A stretch of 64,000 nt of DNA from CF-162 sp963667205 (GTDB lineage Bacteria; Chloroflexota; Dehalococcoidia; SM23-28-2; RBG-16-64-32). Below the pieces are notes generated by a model. It was not told the origin of the DNA, did no database searches, and saw nothing but the letters and a program-made list of their open reading frames with translations. The DNA is taken from contig OY762959.1 in the NCBI GenBank assembly GCA_963667205.1, positions 1,054,001 through 1,118,000 of the forward strand, given 5' to 3'. How positions within the stretch are numbered: position 1 is the first letter of the stretch; every line of letters starts with the position of its first letter. A program made the translations under genes and the position numbers. Below, one piece after another: positions 7,705-15,851 of the stretch.

Positions 7705-9024
7705 CTACTGGCCTAACAGGCCCGAGGCGAGCACCTCGTCCCCGACGTCCGGACAGCCGATCGGCTGCGTCACGGTGAAGCCGGCGTCGAAGCGCAGGAT
7801 CTTCAGGCTGCCCACCGGGGTGATGGCGCTGCTGCAGTCGGTGTCTCCCCAGGTCTGCGGGTTCAGATTGCCGGCGACCCCCCTGGCGATGATGTTCGCC
7901 AGCAGCTCCCCCATGTCCGGGCAGCCGGCCGGAGTCTCAACCGGGAGGACCGCGTCCGCCCGCAGAGTGATCAGGGAGTCGACGGGGTTCGGTTCACCGG
8001 AGCAGTTCCAGTCGGCCCAGATCAGGAGCTCACCCTTGGGTGTCGGCGTCGGTGGCGGAACCGGCTCCCAGTCGGGCTAGAACTCGGCGGGGGCCAGCTC
8101 GGAGCCGGAAACCGCGGCGGCCGTTCCGCCGCCGGCCGGAATCGTGTAGATCGTGCCGTCCGAGGGGATGATCGCCGGGCCGACCCCCGCAGGAGCACGA
8201 AGCACCGCGGTCTCAAGAAGTGTAAAGGCGATGGTCGTGCCGTCAGGCGAGAAGACCGGGTCGATCGGAAGTGCGCCGGGGAGGAGGGGCTGGATCGTCG
8301 TCGGCACGTTCCCCGGGAACGTGGAGACGATCAGCCCGGGGGCGCTGTCGTACGTCAAAGAGTCGCCGGAGGGCGACCAGTCCGGCGGTCCCTCGGCAAC
8401 ACCCGGCGTGTTCGTGAACTGGAGCTCGCTCTGGTCGTCCGGGTTCACCGTCCAGATGTCGTTTGGAGTAAACGCACCAGCGGCGCCGGCGTCAGAGGGA
8501 AAGTCAATAATCGGCCGCCGGAGGAAGGCGATTAACGAGCCATCGGGCCGGTACACCGGCGCCGTGTCAAAGAAGCCCGCCGACTGCGTGATCTGCGTAT
8601 CGCCGGTGCCGTCGGCGTTCATCTCGCGGATCTTGCCGTTCAGCGAGTAGACGATGCGCTGGCCATCGGGCGACCAGGAAGGCCTCGTGCCGGGGCCGAT
8701 CTCCGTCGAGTCAGTGCCGTCCGGGTCCACGGTCCAGATCGCCGTCGTGATAAACGCGCCGAGGGGGATGCCCCCTCCCGCCTGCCGCTCGAAGACGATC
8801 TCCGAGCCGTCAGGCGCCCAGCTTGGCCAGTAATCGTTGGCGGTGGTCACGGGTTGGCGGTCGGAGCCGTCGGCGTTCATGATCCAGATGCCGCCGTTAA
8901 CCTCGTCCCGATAGACGATGCGGCCGTTGTCGCCGGGCCAGGCGGCCTCGCTGCCGCCGCCGTCAAGGACCACGAGCGCTGAGATGCCGATAACAACCGC
9001 TGACAGGACGACGAGAAAACGCAA
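7705..9024 (-). pseudogene. Beta-propeller surface protein copy 2, interrupted by an in-frame amber codon
   Basis: This is the tandem paralogue of the previous gene, beginning at TTG 9024 (MRFLVVLSAVVIGISALVVLDGGGSEA). The propeller reads without problems to 'SGSELAPAEF', where TAG occupies 8077-8079. Beyond the stop the same frame continues PDWEPVPPPTPTPKG, a first dockerin-like unit (WADWNCSGEPNPVDSLITL) and a second (WGDTDCSSAITPVGSLKIL), ending at 7705. Copies 1 and 3 have Thr and His at the homologous codon, so a CAG-to-TAG transition is a simple explanation. Without readthrough the product loses its whole tail and so probably its anchoring. The second unit also has Gly where the last calcium-loop Asp is expected. 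Confidence 0.7.
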
Positions 9025-9035
9025 CAGACGACCTC

Positions 9036-9093
9036 CACTAACTATGGGCTGGCGCGAGTATAGCGAAGTTCTGCGCTGTCCGGGCTACTCGGA
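9036..9093. repeat. Intergenic repeat upstream of propeller copy 2
   Basis: This stretch of about 58 bp matches 10489-10545 closely: CACTAACTA, GGGCTGGCG, AGTATAGCGAAGTTCTGCGCTG and GGCTACTCGGA occur in the same order. On the minus strand it contains TATACT (9057-9062), a likely -10 box for copy 2. Its distal end resembles the last codons and stop of ruvB although ruvB is not adjacent here, so it looks like a relic carried along by duplication. Confidence 0.7.
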
Positions 9094-9097
9094 GAGG

Positions 9098-10477
9098 CTA
9101 TGGCCCGTACTGCACCTGCACGCCATCGCCGATCGGCGGGCACGGCTGGTTCTGCGAGACCGACAGTCCGGCGTCGTAGCGGAGGATCTTGAGTCCGTCT
9201 ACAGGTGTGATCGAGGCGTCGCAGTCGACGTTCCCCCAGTTCTGCGGGTCAGCACCGGGCCCGCCCACCGGGATAGTGACGAGCACGATGATGTCCTGGT
9301 TCATGGGAGGGCAACCGTTGAGCTGGACGGGAAGGGCAGCGTCGGAGCGCAGCGTGATCAGCGAATCTACCGGGTTGGCCTCACCGTCGCACTGGTCGTC
9401 GCCCCAGACGAGGTTGCGAACGATCGGCGTCGGGCCTGCGGGTGTCGGGCTTGGTGTCGGCGGCGAGACCGGCTCCCAGTCCGGGTGGAGCTCGGCGGGG
9501 TTTGCCCCGGAGCCAGGGACGGCCGTAGCCGTTCCGCCGCCGGCCGGAATCGTGTAGATCGTGCGCGTCAAAGAGACGGCCCCACTGATGCCGTTGATCG
9601 GGAACTCCACCAGCGTAAAGGCGATCGTCGTGCCATCGGGCGAGAAGACGGGATCGTCGGGGTAGGCGCCAGGGAGCGCGGGAAAGATCGTCTGCGTCAC
9701 ATTGCCCGGGAACGTCCGGACGACGATGCCGGTGTCGTCGGTGTAGGTCAGCCGATCGCCGGTCGGCGACCAGTCGGACGCACCCTCAGATACGAGTGGA
9801 GTGTTGGTGATCTGCGTCTGGCTGAGGCCGTCCGGGGTCGTCGTCCAGATGTCGTTGGTAGGGGGGGCGCCGGGGCCGCCGCCTAAGCCCAGCGGCACCG
9901 GCCCGTTCGTCAACTCGAACGGCTTGCGTAGGAAGGCGATCAGCGGACCGTCGGGACCACCTGAGGCCGCCAGCGGATCAGCTAGTTCCGGCCCCGACAC
10001 CGGTGCCGTGTCAAACCAGGCATCGTCGCTCGTGATCCGCACGGGATCGATGCCGTCGATGGGCACCCTTTGGATGAATTCATTAAAATCTGATACGGTA
10101 TTCAACCCGTCCGGCGTATAGGCCGGCCTCTGGCCGGACCCGATGATTATTGGTTCGCCGACCGTATCGATTCTCAAGTAATGAATGTCCGGGGGGATCC
10201 CTGGGCTTGCATTTCCGCCTTGAGTCACGAGCGCTTCCCGCTCGAAGACGATCGTCGAGCCGTCTGGCGACCAGCTTGGAAAGAAGTCGGAGCCGGTGGT
10301 CAACTGCTGACGGTTGCCCCCGTCGGCATCCATGATCCAGATGCCGCCGTTGGCCGGGTCGGCGTAAACGATGCGGCCGTTGGCGCCGAGCCAGGCCGCC
10401 TCGCTGCCGCCGCCGTGAACGAGGACCAGCACTGAGATACCGATTACAACCGCTGAGAGGATGACGAGAAGACGAAT
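9098..10477 (-). CDS. Beta-propeller surface protein copy 3, apparent ATT start
   Basis: This third paralogue has the same order: export segment, PD40-type blades ('GGIWIMDADGGNRQQLTTGSDFFPSWSPDGSTIVFE'), a Pro/Thr linker, and two dockerin-like units (WGDDQCDGEANPVDSLITL and WGNVDCDASITPVDGLKIL). Alignment with copies 1 and 2 puts the start at 10477, where the codon is ATT preceded by GGAGG with a 7-nt gap. The encoded IRLLVILSAVVIGISVLVLVHGGGSEA matches the paralogues residue by residue. A GTG further in (10432) would cut the export signal in half. ATT is a rare but real bacterial start codon, so the gene may still be expressed weakly. Confidence 0.7.
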   Translation of the reverse strand: MRLLVILSAVVIGISVLVLVHGGGSEAAWLGANGRIVYADPANGGIWIMDADGGNRQQLTTGSDFFPSWSPDGSTIVFEREALVTQGGNASPGIPPDIHYLRIDTVGEPIIIGSGQRPAYTPDGLNTVSDFNEFIQRVPIDGIDPVRITSDDAWFDTAPVSGPELADPLAASGGPDGPLIAFLRKPFELTNGPVPLGLGGGPGAPPTNDIWTTTPDGLSQTQITNTPLVSEGASDWSPTGDRLTYTDDTGIVVRTFPGNVTQTIFPALPGAYPDDPVFSPDGTTIAFTLVEFPINGISGAVSLTRTIYTIPAGGGTATAVPGSGANPAELHPDWEPVSPPTPSPTPAGPTPIVRNLVWGDDQCDGEANPVDSLITLRSDAALPVQLNGCPPMNQDIIVLVTIPVGGPGADPQNWGNVDCDASITPVDGLKILRYDAGLSVSQNQPCPPIGDGVQVQYGP

Positions 10478-10488
10478 CGGACGACCTC

Positions 10489-10545
10489 CACTAACTAAGG
10501 GCTGGCGAGAGTATAGCGAAGTTCTGCGCTGCGTGGCTACTCGGA
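10489..10545. repeat. Intergenic repeat upstream of propeller copy 3, overlapping the ruvB stop
   Basis: This is the partner of the repeat at 9036-9093. The minus-strand TATACT lies at 10510-10515, and the ruvB stop codon (TAG, 10537-10539) lies inside the repeat. This copy is therefore probably ancestral: promoter sequence and ruvB tail were duplicated together with the propeller gene. Copy 1 keeps only the TATACT box (7679-7684) and a short GTAGCC match. Confidence 0.7.
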
Positions 10546-11589
10546 CCAGAGCGCCTGCTGAGAGTCGGGCGCGTCAGCGGCGTTGGCCGGCACCTCCAGG
10601 CCGAGGTGGGCGTAAGCGTGGCGCGTGGCGACGCGCCCGCGTGAGGTGCGCTGCAGGAACCCGAGCTGCATCAGGTAGGGCTCGTAGACGTCCATAATCG
10701 TGTCCGCTTCCTCAGAGATCGAAGCGGCGATCGTCTCGATGCCGACAGGCCCGCCGTCGTACTTCTCGATGATCGTCAGCAGCACCTTCTTGTCCACCTG
10801 ATCGAGGCCAAGCGGGTCGACCTCCAGGCGTTCCAGCGCCTCGCGGCTGACGTCCGCCGTGATGGCGCCGTCGGCGCGCACCTGCGCGAAGTCGCGGACG
10901 CGGCGCAGCAGGCGGTTGGCGACGCGCGGCGTGCCGCGGGAGCGCGCGGCGATCTCCTGCGCGCCCTCGTCATCGATCGGCACTTCGAGGATGCCGGCGG
11001 CGCGGCGGACGATCGTGGCGATCGAGTCGTGGTCGTAGAAATCGATGCGGTAGACGGCGCCGAAGCGGTCGCGCAGCGGCGCGCTGAGCATGGCGTAGCG
11101 GGTTGTGGCGCCGACGAGGGTGAAGCGCGGCACGGAAAGCCGCACGCTGCGCGCACCGGGCCCGCGGCCGAGCACGATGTCCAGCGCGAAGTCTTCCATC
11201 GCCGGGTAGAGCACCTCCTCGGCCGCGCGGGGCAGGCGGTGCACCTCGTCGATGAACAGGAGGTCGAACTCCTGCAGTCCGGTCAGGATCGCGGCGAGGT
11301 CGCCGGCGCGCTCGATCGCCGGGCCTGAGGTGACGCGCACAGAGACGCCCATCTCGGAGGCGATGATGTGAGCGAGCGTGGTCTTGCCGAGGCCGGGCGG
11401 CCCGTAAAGGAGGATGTGATCGAGGGGTTCTTCGCGTTTGGTGGCGGCCTGGACGGCGATGTTGAGGTTGTCTTTGAGCTTCTCCTGGCCGACGAACTCA
11501 GCGAGGCGACGCGGCCTGAGAGAAGTGTCCAGAGATTCGTCTTCGTCCTCCTGGACTTCGCCGGCGATGATGCGGTCTTCAGTGGCCGT
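10537..11589 (-). CDS. ruvB: Holliday junction branch migration helicase RuvB
   Basis: This AAA+ motor drives Holliday junction branch migration together with RuvA. The reading frame gives TEDRIIAGEVQEDEDESLDTSLRPRRLAEFVGQ at the N-terminus, Walker A in 'LLYGPPGLGKTTLAH', Walker B 'LLFIDEVHRL', sensor 1 'LVGATTRYAML', arginine finger 'LRDRFG', and a C-terminal winged helix ending 'THAYAHLGLEVP...'. The first ATG (11352) lies after Walker A and cannot be the true start. Between the upstream in-frame stop and the conserved N-terminus there is no ATG, GTG or TTG. The best placed codon is ACG at 11589 or 11592, with GGAGGA just upstream. About 350 residues matches the family length. Either ACG is used or an ATG has been lost or mis-called. 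Confidence 0.9.
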   Translation of the reverse strand, partial: TATEDRIIAGEVQEDEDESLDTSLRPRRLAEFVGQEKLKDNLNIAVQAATKREEPLDHILLYGPPGLGKTTLAHIIASEMGVSVRVTSGPAIERAGDLAAILTGLQEFDLLFIDEVHRLPRAAEEVLYPAMEDFALDIVLGRGPGARSVRLSVPRFTLVGATTRYAMLSAPLRDRFGAVYRIDFYDHDSIATIVRRAAGILEVPIDDEGAQEIAARSRGTPRVANRLLRRVRDFAQVRADGAITADVSREALERLEVDPLGLDQVDKKVLLTIIEKYDGGPVGIETIAASISEEADTIMDVYEPYLMQLGFLQRTSRGRVATRHAYAHLGLEVPANAADAPDSQQALWSE

Positions 11590-11845
11590 CGTACGTCCTC
11601 CGTCGGCTCTCGAATGCGCGTTCTACTCGGGCCATTATAGGGGCGCGGGCGCCGCTCGGTCGAGAGGCCGGCGGCGCTGGTCGGCAGAGCTCGGCGACGA
11701 CCAGGTAAGCGAGCCGCTGGAAGTCTTCGAACGCCATCTCAACGCACCGGTGTCAAGCCGGGATCGCCGAAGGGCACCCGCTTTTCGCCTCTCCGCCATC
11801 GTAGTATGCTTCGCGCCACGAGAAACCGACCGCAGGAGGAGCCCA

Positions 11846-13282
11846 ATGCCGTCCGAACTCAACTTCAAGCCCGTGCACGAACTGGCCGATGCCATCCGCA
11901 CGAAGCAACTATCACCAGTCGAGCTCATGCAGGCCTGCTTCGACCGCATCGACGAGACCAACGAGACGCTCAACGCCTGGACCGGCATACGCGATCGGGA
12001 CGAGCTGCTGGCGGAAGCGCGCGCCGTCGGCGACCGCATCGCGAAGGGCGAAGACGTCGGGCCGCTGGCCGGCCTGGGCTTCGGCGTCAAGGAGCTCGAA
12101 GACCTGGAGGGCTTCCCGTCGACGCACGCTTCGGCGCCGTACCGCGACCACTATCCGGAGGGAGACTCCACGGAGGTGACGCGGCTGAAGGCGGCCGGCG
12201 CGATCGCCATGGGCAAGACGAACTCGCCCGAGTTCGGGTACACGGCGGTCACGAAGAACATCCTCTTCGGCGTCACGCGCAACCCCTGGAACCCCGAACG
12301 CACTCCCGGCGGCTCCAGCGGCGGTTCCTCCGCGGCGGTGGCTTCGGGGCAGGTGCCGTTCTGCACCGGCTCCGACGGTGGCGGCAGCATTCGCATCCCC
12401 TCCTCGTGGACGGGCCTCCCCGGCTTCAAATGCTCCTACGGGCGCATCCCAATGGGGCCGTTCGAGATGGCCGACTGGATCGACACCAGCGTCGTCGGAC
12501 CGATGGTACGCACGGTCCGCGACGCGGCGCTCTTCACGGACTGCGTCGTCGGCACGTCCGAGACCGATCCCAACTCGCTGCCGCATCCGGGCTACAAGTA
12601 CCAGGACATCCTGGAGCAACTGTCGAAGAAGTTGCGCATCGCCTACAGCGCGGACCTCGGCTACGCCAACATCGAGCCGGACGTGCGGCGCGAATGCGCG
12701 AACGGCGTCAAGGCGTTCGAAGAGATGGGCTACAAGGTCGACTACGTGGATCACGTGATCGACGACCTCGGCGGCGCCTGGGGAGTACTCGGCGCCACGA
12801 TGGCGCTCGGCAGGATCTACGAGAAGCTGGAGACGGAGGACCGCGACCGCTTCGGCCGTTCGTACCTGGAAGGCGTGATGACCGCCGAACGCGTCGACTG
12901 GCCGAAGTACGGGCGAGTGCACCGGGCCCGCGCGAAACTCAACAACCAGCTCGGCGAGTTCTTCGCCAGGTACGACCTGCTGCTGACGCCGACGCTGCCC
13001 TTCGAGGCGATCGACGCCCGAGGCGGCTGGCCGACCGAGGTCGACGGTAAGCCCCTGGCGCATCCGCTGCACGTCGTGCCGTTTACGCCGCCGTTCAACA
13101 TCTCGGGCCACCCGGCGATCAGCGTGCGCTCCGGCTTCAGCGACAACGACCTGCCGATCGGCCTGCAGATCGTCGGCGGCCGCCACCGCGACGACCTCGT
13201 CCTCCAGGCCGGCTACGCCATCGAGCAGGCGCGGCCCTGGAACGACCGCTGGCCGGTGCAGGTGCCCGCCTTCGCCAGCTAG
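11846..13282 (+). CDS. Amidase (amidase signature family)
   Basis: The enzyme (478 aa) hydrolyses a carboxamide to acid plus ammonia or amine; the substrate is not predictable. The Ser-cisSer-Lys triad is visible: Lys82 in 'GFGVKELED', the 'TPGGSSGGSSAAVASG' signature around 154-168, and the nucleophile Ser181 in 'GSDGGGSIRIPSS'. ATG at 11846 follows AGGAGG closely and gives MPSELNFKPVHELADAIRTKQLSPVELMQ, the family N-terminus; the open frame upstream is not coding. The alpha/beta hydrolase gene begins 3 nt after the stop, so the two are co-transcribed and may act in one degradation route. Confidence 0.9.
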   Translation: MPSELNFKPVHELADAIRTKQLSPVELMQACFDRIDETNETLNAWTGIRDRDELLAEARAVGDRIAKGEDVGPLAGLGFGVKELEDLEGFPSTHASAPYRDHYPEGDSTEVTRLKAAGAIAMGKTNSPEFGYTAVTKNILFGVTRNPWNPERTPGGSSGGSSAAVASGQVPFCTGSDGGGSIRIPSSWTGLPGFKCSYGRIPMGPFEMADWIDTSVVGPMVRTVRDAALFTDCVVGTSETDPNSLPHPGYKYQDILEQLSKKLRIAYSADLGYANIEPDVRRECANGVKAFEEMGYKVDYVDHVIDDLGGAWGVLGATMALGRIYEKLETEDRDRFGRSYLEGVMTAERVDWPKYGRVHRARAKLNNQLGEFFARYDLLLTPTLPFEAIDARGGWPTEVDGKPLAHPLHVVPFTPPFNISGHPAISVRSGFSDNDLPIGLQIVGGRHRDDLVLQAGYAIEQARPWNDRWPVQVPAFAS

Positions 13283-13284
13283 CG

Positions 13285-14148
13285 ATGCCAACCACAGCCG
13301 TCAACGGCATCGAGATCCACTACGAGGTGCTCGGCGCGGACCGGCCGGGCCTGCCGCTCGTCCTCACGCACGGCTTGGCCAGCGCCTCCGCGTTCTGGCG
13401 GCCGGACGTCGCGCCGCTGGCGGAGACGCGGCCGCTCGTCCTCTACGACGTGCGCGGCCACGGCAAGACGACCGCTCCCGACGACCCAGAGTCGTACTCG
13501 ATGCCCGCATTCGCAGCCGACCTCGCCGGCCTTCTCCGGGAGACCGGGATCGAGCGCGCACACGTGGGCGGACTCTCGATGGGCGGCATGATCACCGCGC
13601 AGTTCGCGGTGGACTATCCGGACGTCTGCGAGTCGGTGCTGCTCTGCGACACGACGTGCGGCAACGCCATCGATCCCGGCCCGGGCGGCGACTGGGAGCG
13701 CCGGCTGCTGAAGGGTGTCAGCGCCCTGCAGCACTTCGTCTCGACGATCGGCCTGCGCAAGACGCTGGTCCTCGAGTGGGAGCACAAGGCGGCAAACGAC
13801 CCGCACTACGACGCCACGCCGTACTCCCTTGAGGACGACTTCCGGCGCGTGGAGATGGTGACGGTGCCGGGCTACCTGGGCACAGCGAACGCGATCGCGG
13901 CCCGGCCCGATCTCACCGAGAGAGTTACGTCAATCCAAGCGCCGACGCTGGTGATGATCGGTGAGTGGGACGACTTCCTGCCCTGCGCCGAGCGCGACCA
14001 CAGCCTCATCCCCGGCTCCCGGCTCGTCCTGCGCGAGGAGTGCGCGCACGGCTCCCGCTGGCGCAACGACACGTTCCTCGCCGAGATCGAGGCGTTCCTC
14101 GCGGCCGTCGAGGCGGGGCGTCCGGTGGCAGGCCAGCGGCGGGTGTAA
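13285..14148 (+). CDS. Alpha/beta hydrolase
   Basis: This 287-aa hydrolase has 'LVLTHGLASASAFW' (oxyanion HG), 'YDVRGHGKT', nucleophile elbow 'GLSMGGM' with Ser in GLSMG, a candidate acid in 'MIGEWDDFLP', and a candidate His in 'EECAHGSRW'. It resembles 3-oxoadipate enol-lactonase or esterase-type members, but its substrate is unknown. It starts 3 nt after the amidase stop, indicating translational coupling. The hairpin at 14150-14183 follows its stop. Confidence 0.85.
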   Translation: MPTTAVNGIEIHYEVLGADRPGLPLVLTHGLASASAFWRPDVAPLAETRPLVLYDVRGHGKTTAPDDPESYSMPAFAADLAGLLRETGIERAHVGGLSMGGMITAQFAVDYPDVCESVLLCDTTCGNAIDPGPGGDWERRLLKGVSALQHFVSTIGLRKTLVLEWEHKAANDPHYDATPYSLEDDFRRVEMVTVPGYLGTANAIAARPDLTERVTSIQAPTLVMIGEWDDFLPCAERDHSLIPGSRLVLREECAHGSRWRNDTFLAEIEAFLAAVEAGRPVAGQRRV

Positions 14149-14149
14149 C

Positions 14150-14183
14150 TCAGCGCGTCCTTCGGTATCTCAGGACGCGCTGA
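14150..14183 (+). terminator. Strong hairpin after the amidase-hydrolase operon
   Basis: An 11-bp perfect stem (14150-14160 with 14173-14183, TCAGCGCGTCC/GGACGCGCTGA) has a 12-nt loop and starts 2 nt after the hydrolase stop. No T-run follows, so it may work as a processed 3' end or a Rho-assisted stop. A second smaller hairpin (AGGGTC/GACCCT) follows directly. Confidence 0.55.
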
Positions 14184-14225
14184 ACGAGAGGGTCGAGAGA
14201 CCCTGAGAATAGCCGCTGCAGGGCG

Positions 14226-14483
14226 CTAGACGCCGCCGAGGTCGAGTTCCTGGGTGTACTCGCCCTTCTCTGCTGAGTAGCGGAGGCGGAGGCCGAGGAC
14301 GCGTCGCTTCGCCGCCGTGAGGCCTGCGACGGCGTCGGTGACGTCGATCACGTCGTACAGCTCCTGAGCGCAGTTCGGGCGCACGGTGATGCGGCCATCG
14401 GCGGCGTCGATCGCGGCGTGGCGCTGCACAGCGTCCGCGCGGTCTGCCGCCTCGCCGGACGTTGTCAGGTTGGCGTCGATCAC
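14226..14483 (-). CDS. Small protein resembling a phage structural-protein tail
   Basis: From GTG 14483 the product is about 85 aa: IDANLTTSGEAADRADAVQRHAAIDAADGRITVRPNCAQELYDVIDVTDAVAGL and then a C-terminal 'KRRVLGLRLRYSAEKGEYTQELDLGGV'. Codon use is strongly GC3-biased, as in neighbouring real genes. The C-terminal strand pattern recalls the ends of phage tail or adaptor proteins, but this is a weak impression. It starts 25 nt after the coiled-coil gene stop and probably shares its transcript. The N-terminal start is uncertain because the frame remains open into the upstream gene. Confidence 0.45.
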   Translation of the reverse strand: MIDANLTTSGEAADRADAVQRHAAIDAADGRITVRPNCAQELYDVIDVTDAVAGLTAAKRRVLGLRLRYSAEKGEYTQELDLGGV

Positions 14484-14508
14484 CTGCGTCGGGCCGCGCG
14501 GCGTTAGG

Positions 14509-15045
14509 CTACCCCTCGGACAGCTGCTGCAGGCCGAGCTTGATCTTCTCGCTCGTCGGTAGCGCCGAGAGGTCCGGCTGGCGGCGCGCGGGGGAGCCGG
14601 CGGGCACGCGGGCGCCGCGCTTCCCGCCCTGCTGCTCTTCCACACGCTCGCGCACCTGGCCCACAACCTTGAGCGCTGCCTCGAACTCGCGGTCAACGTC
14701 TTCGACCGTCTCGCTCGCCGGCACGAGGTCCTGCGGGATGCCCGGGTGCGCGGCGAGGCGCACGTCGCGGTAGCGCGCGGCCGCTTCGTGCGCCTGCTCG
14801 CGCGCACCTTCGAGGTCGCTCCGCAGCCGCGCCGTCTCCGTCTCCGAAGACTCGCGGGCGGCCACGGCTTCGGTTAGCCGCGTGCGGGCCTGCTCCTGCT
14901 CCTCCTTGAGCGCCGCCATCTCGCCGGTGACGGTCTCGGCGCGCGCCTCAGCGTCGGCCGCGGCCGCCTGGAGCGACTCAATCTGCGCGAGCGCCTCGGC
15001 CAGCTGTTCTTCGGTCTCGCCTGGTCCAGGTCCCTGCTGCGTCAT
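14509..15045 (-). CDS. Coiled-coil protein of unknown function
   Basis: This 178-aa protein is dominated by a coiled coil from about residue 10 to 95 (EEQLAEALAQIESLQAAAADAEARAETV...LRSDLEGAREQAHEAAARY). A more globular part follows: 'RDVRLAAHPGIPQDLVPASETVEDVDREFEAALKVVGQVRERVEEQ', then a basic tail ending 'LPTSEKIKLGLQQLSEG'. Proteins with this composition and a Pro-x-x-Leu-Val segment occur as phage scaffold or minor structural proteins, but no defining motif is present. It appears to be the first gene of a two-gene minus-strand unit. Confidence 0.6.
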   Translation of the reverse strand: MTQQGPGPGETEEQLAEALAQIESLQAAAADAEARAETVTGEMAALKEEQEQARTRLTEAVAARESSETETARLRSDLEGAREQAHEAAARYRDVRLAAHPGIPQDLVPASETVEDVDREFEAALKVVGQVRERVEEQQGGKRGARVPAGSPARRQPDLSALPTSEKIKLGLQQLSEG

Positions 15046-15138
15046 TCCTCACCCTCCTCCTCCATTGGAATCCCGTGCCAGCACGATAGAACCTACGTTC
15101 TGCTCCCTGCAAGCGGGAAGTGTCACCCCCGAGGCGCC

Positions 15139-15360
15139 TCAGTAGGGTGCAGCCTCGCCCGCGGATGCCGTCTCCAGAGGCTCGGACTGGGTAGGGGTAG
15201 CGGACGATTGGAGGACGGCCGGCGTCTGCGTCGGATTGATGACCACGCTCGCGCCGTCATCCTCACCGAACACGCCGGCCTGCACCATCGCGAAGCTGAC
15301 CGCGATGACGAGAACGGCGGCCGTGAAGAAAGCTACCAGGTTCAGCGGAAGGGTTCGCAT
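15139..15360 (-). CDS. Small membrane-anchored protein (73 aa)
   Basis: A single N-terminal membrane segment, 'LVAFFTAAVLVIAVSFAMVQAGVF', is followed by an acidic and Thr/Ser/Pro-rich stretch (NPTQTPAVLQSSATPTQSEPLETASAG). This is the pattern of a membrane-anchored or secreted small protein with an extended extracellular tail. The family is not recognised. It is divergent from the lipoprotein gene at 15429. Confidence 0.5.
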   Translation of the reverse strand: MRTLPLNLVAFFTAAVLVIAVSFAMVQAGVFGEDDGASVVINPTQTPAVLQSSATPTQSEPLETASAGEAAPY

Positions 15361-15428
15361 CGGAACTCCGCGGCTCTGCGAGCCGTCTTACCTGTAGAAG
15401 TAAACGCAGGATCGAGGACAAGGTTTTC

Positions 15429-15839
15429 ATGACACACTTACGATCGGCCCCGATGAAGGCAGCTCTGGCGCTTGCTGCGGCGCTTGCGGTAGCGCTGCTG
15501 GCAGCCTGCTCCAGCGACGGTGACGCCGCTCCCTCTCCCAAAGATCCGGACATCCGCGGTGTCGTCACCAGCATCACGGACGGCTCTGGAAGCGTACTCG
15601 GCACCGTACGCATCGAGGGCCCCATCGACGATGACACCTCGTACGACAAGGCGGTAGTGCGTGTCGAAAGCGATACGCGCATCATCCGGCCGGTCGGCAA
15701 CGCAGTGATGGAGCTCACGTTCGCCGACTTGAAGGTCGGTCAGACGGTGGAGGCCTGGTTCACCGGCCCCGTCGCCGAGTCCTACCCGGTGCAGGTGAAG
15801 GCGTCGTTGATCGCCGTCCTCAGCGAACCCGCCGGCTAG
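15429..15839 (+). CDS. Lipoprotein with small beta-barrel (YobA/DUF3221-like) domain
   Basis: The signal sequence 'MKAALALAAALAVALLAAC' ends in a lipobox (LAAC), with Cys as the acylation site. The mature part reads 'IRGVVTSITDGSGSVLGTVRIEG...YDKAVVRVESDTRII...LKVGQTVEAWFTGPVAESYPVQVKASLIAVL', an OB/beta-barrel pattern typical of DUF3221-type lipoproteins. Translation may start at 15429, or at the ATG at 15453, which gives a tidier signal peptide. Ligand and role are unknown. Confidence 0.75.
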   Translation: MTHLRSAPMKAALALAAALAVALLAACSSDGDAAPSPKDPDIRGVVTSITDGSGSVLGTVRIEGPIDDDTSYDKAVVRVESDTRIIRPVGNAVMELTFADLKVGQTVEAWFTGPVAESYPVQVKASLIAVLSEPAG

Positions 15840-15851
15840 CGCCCGCCTCCA

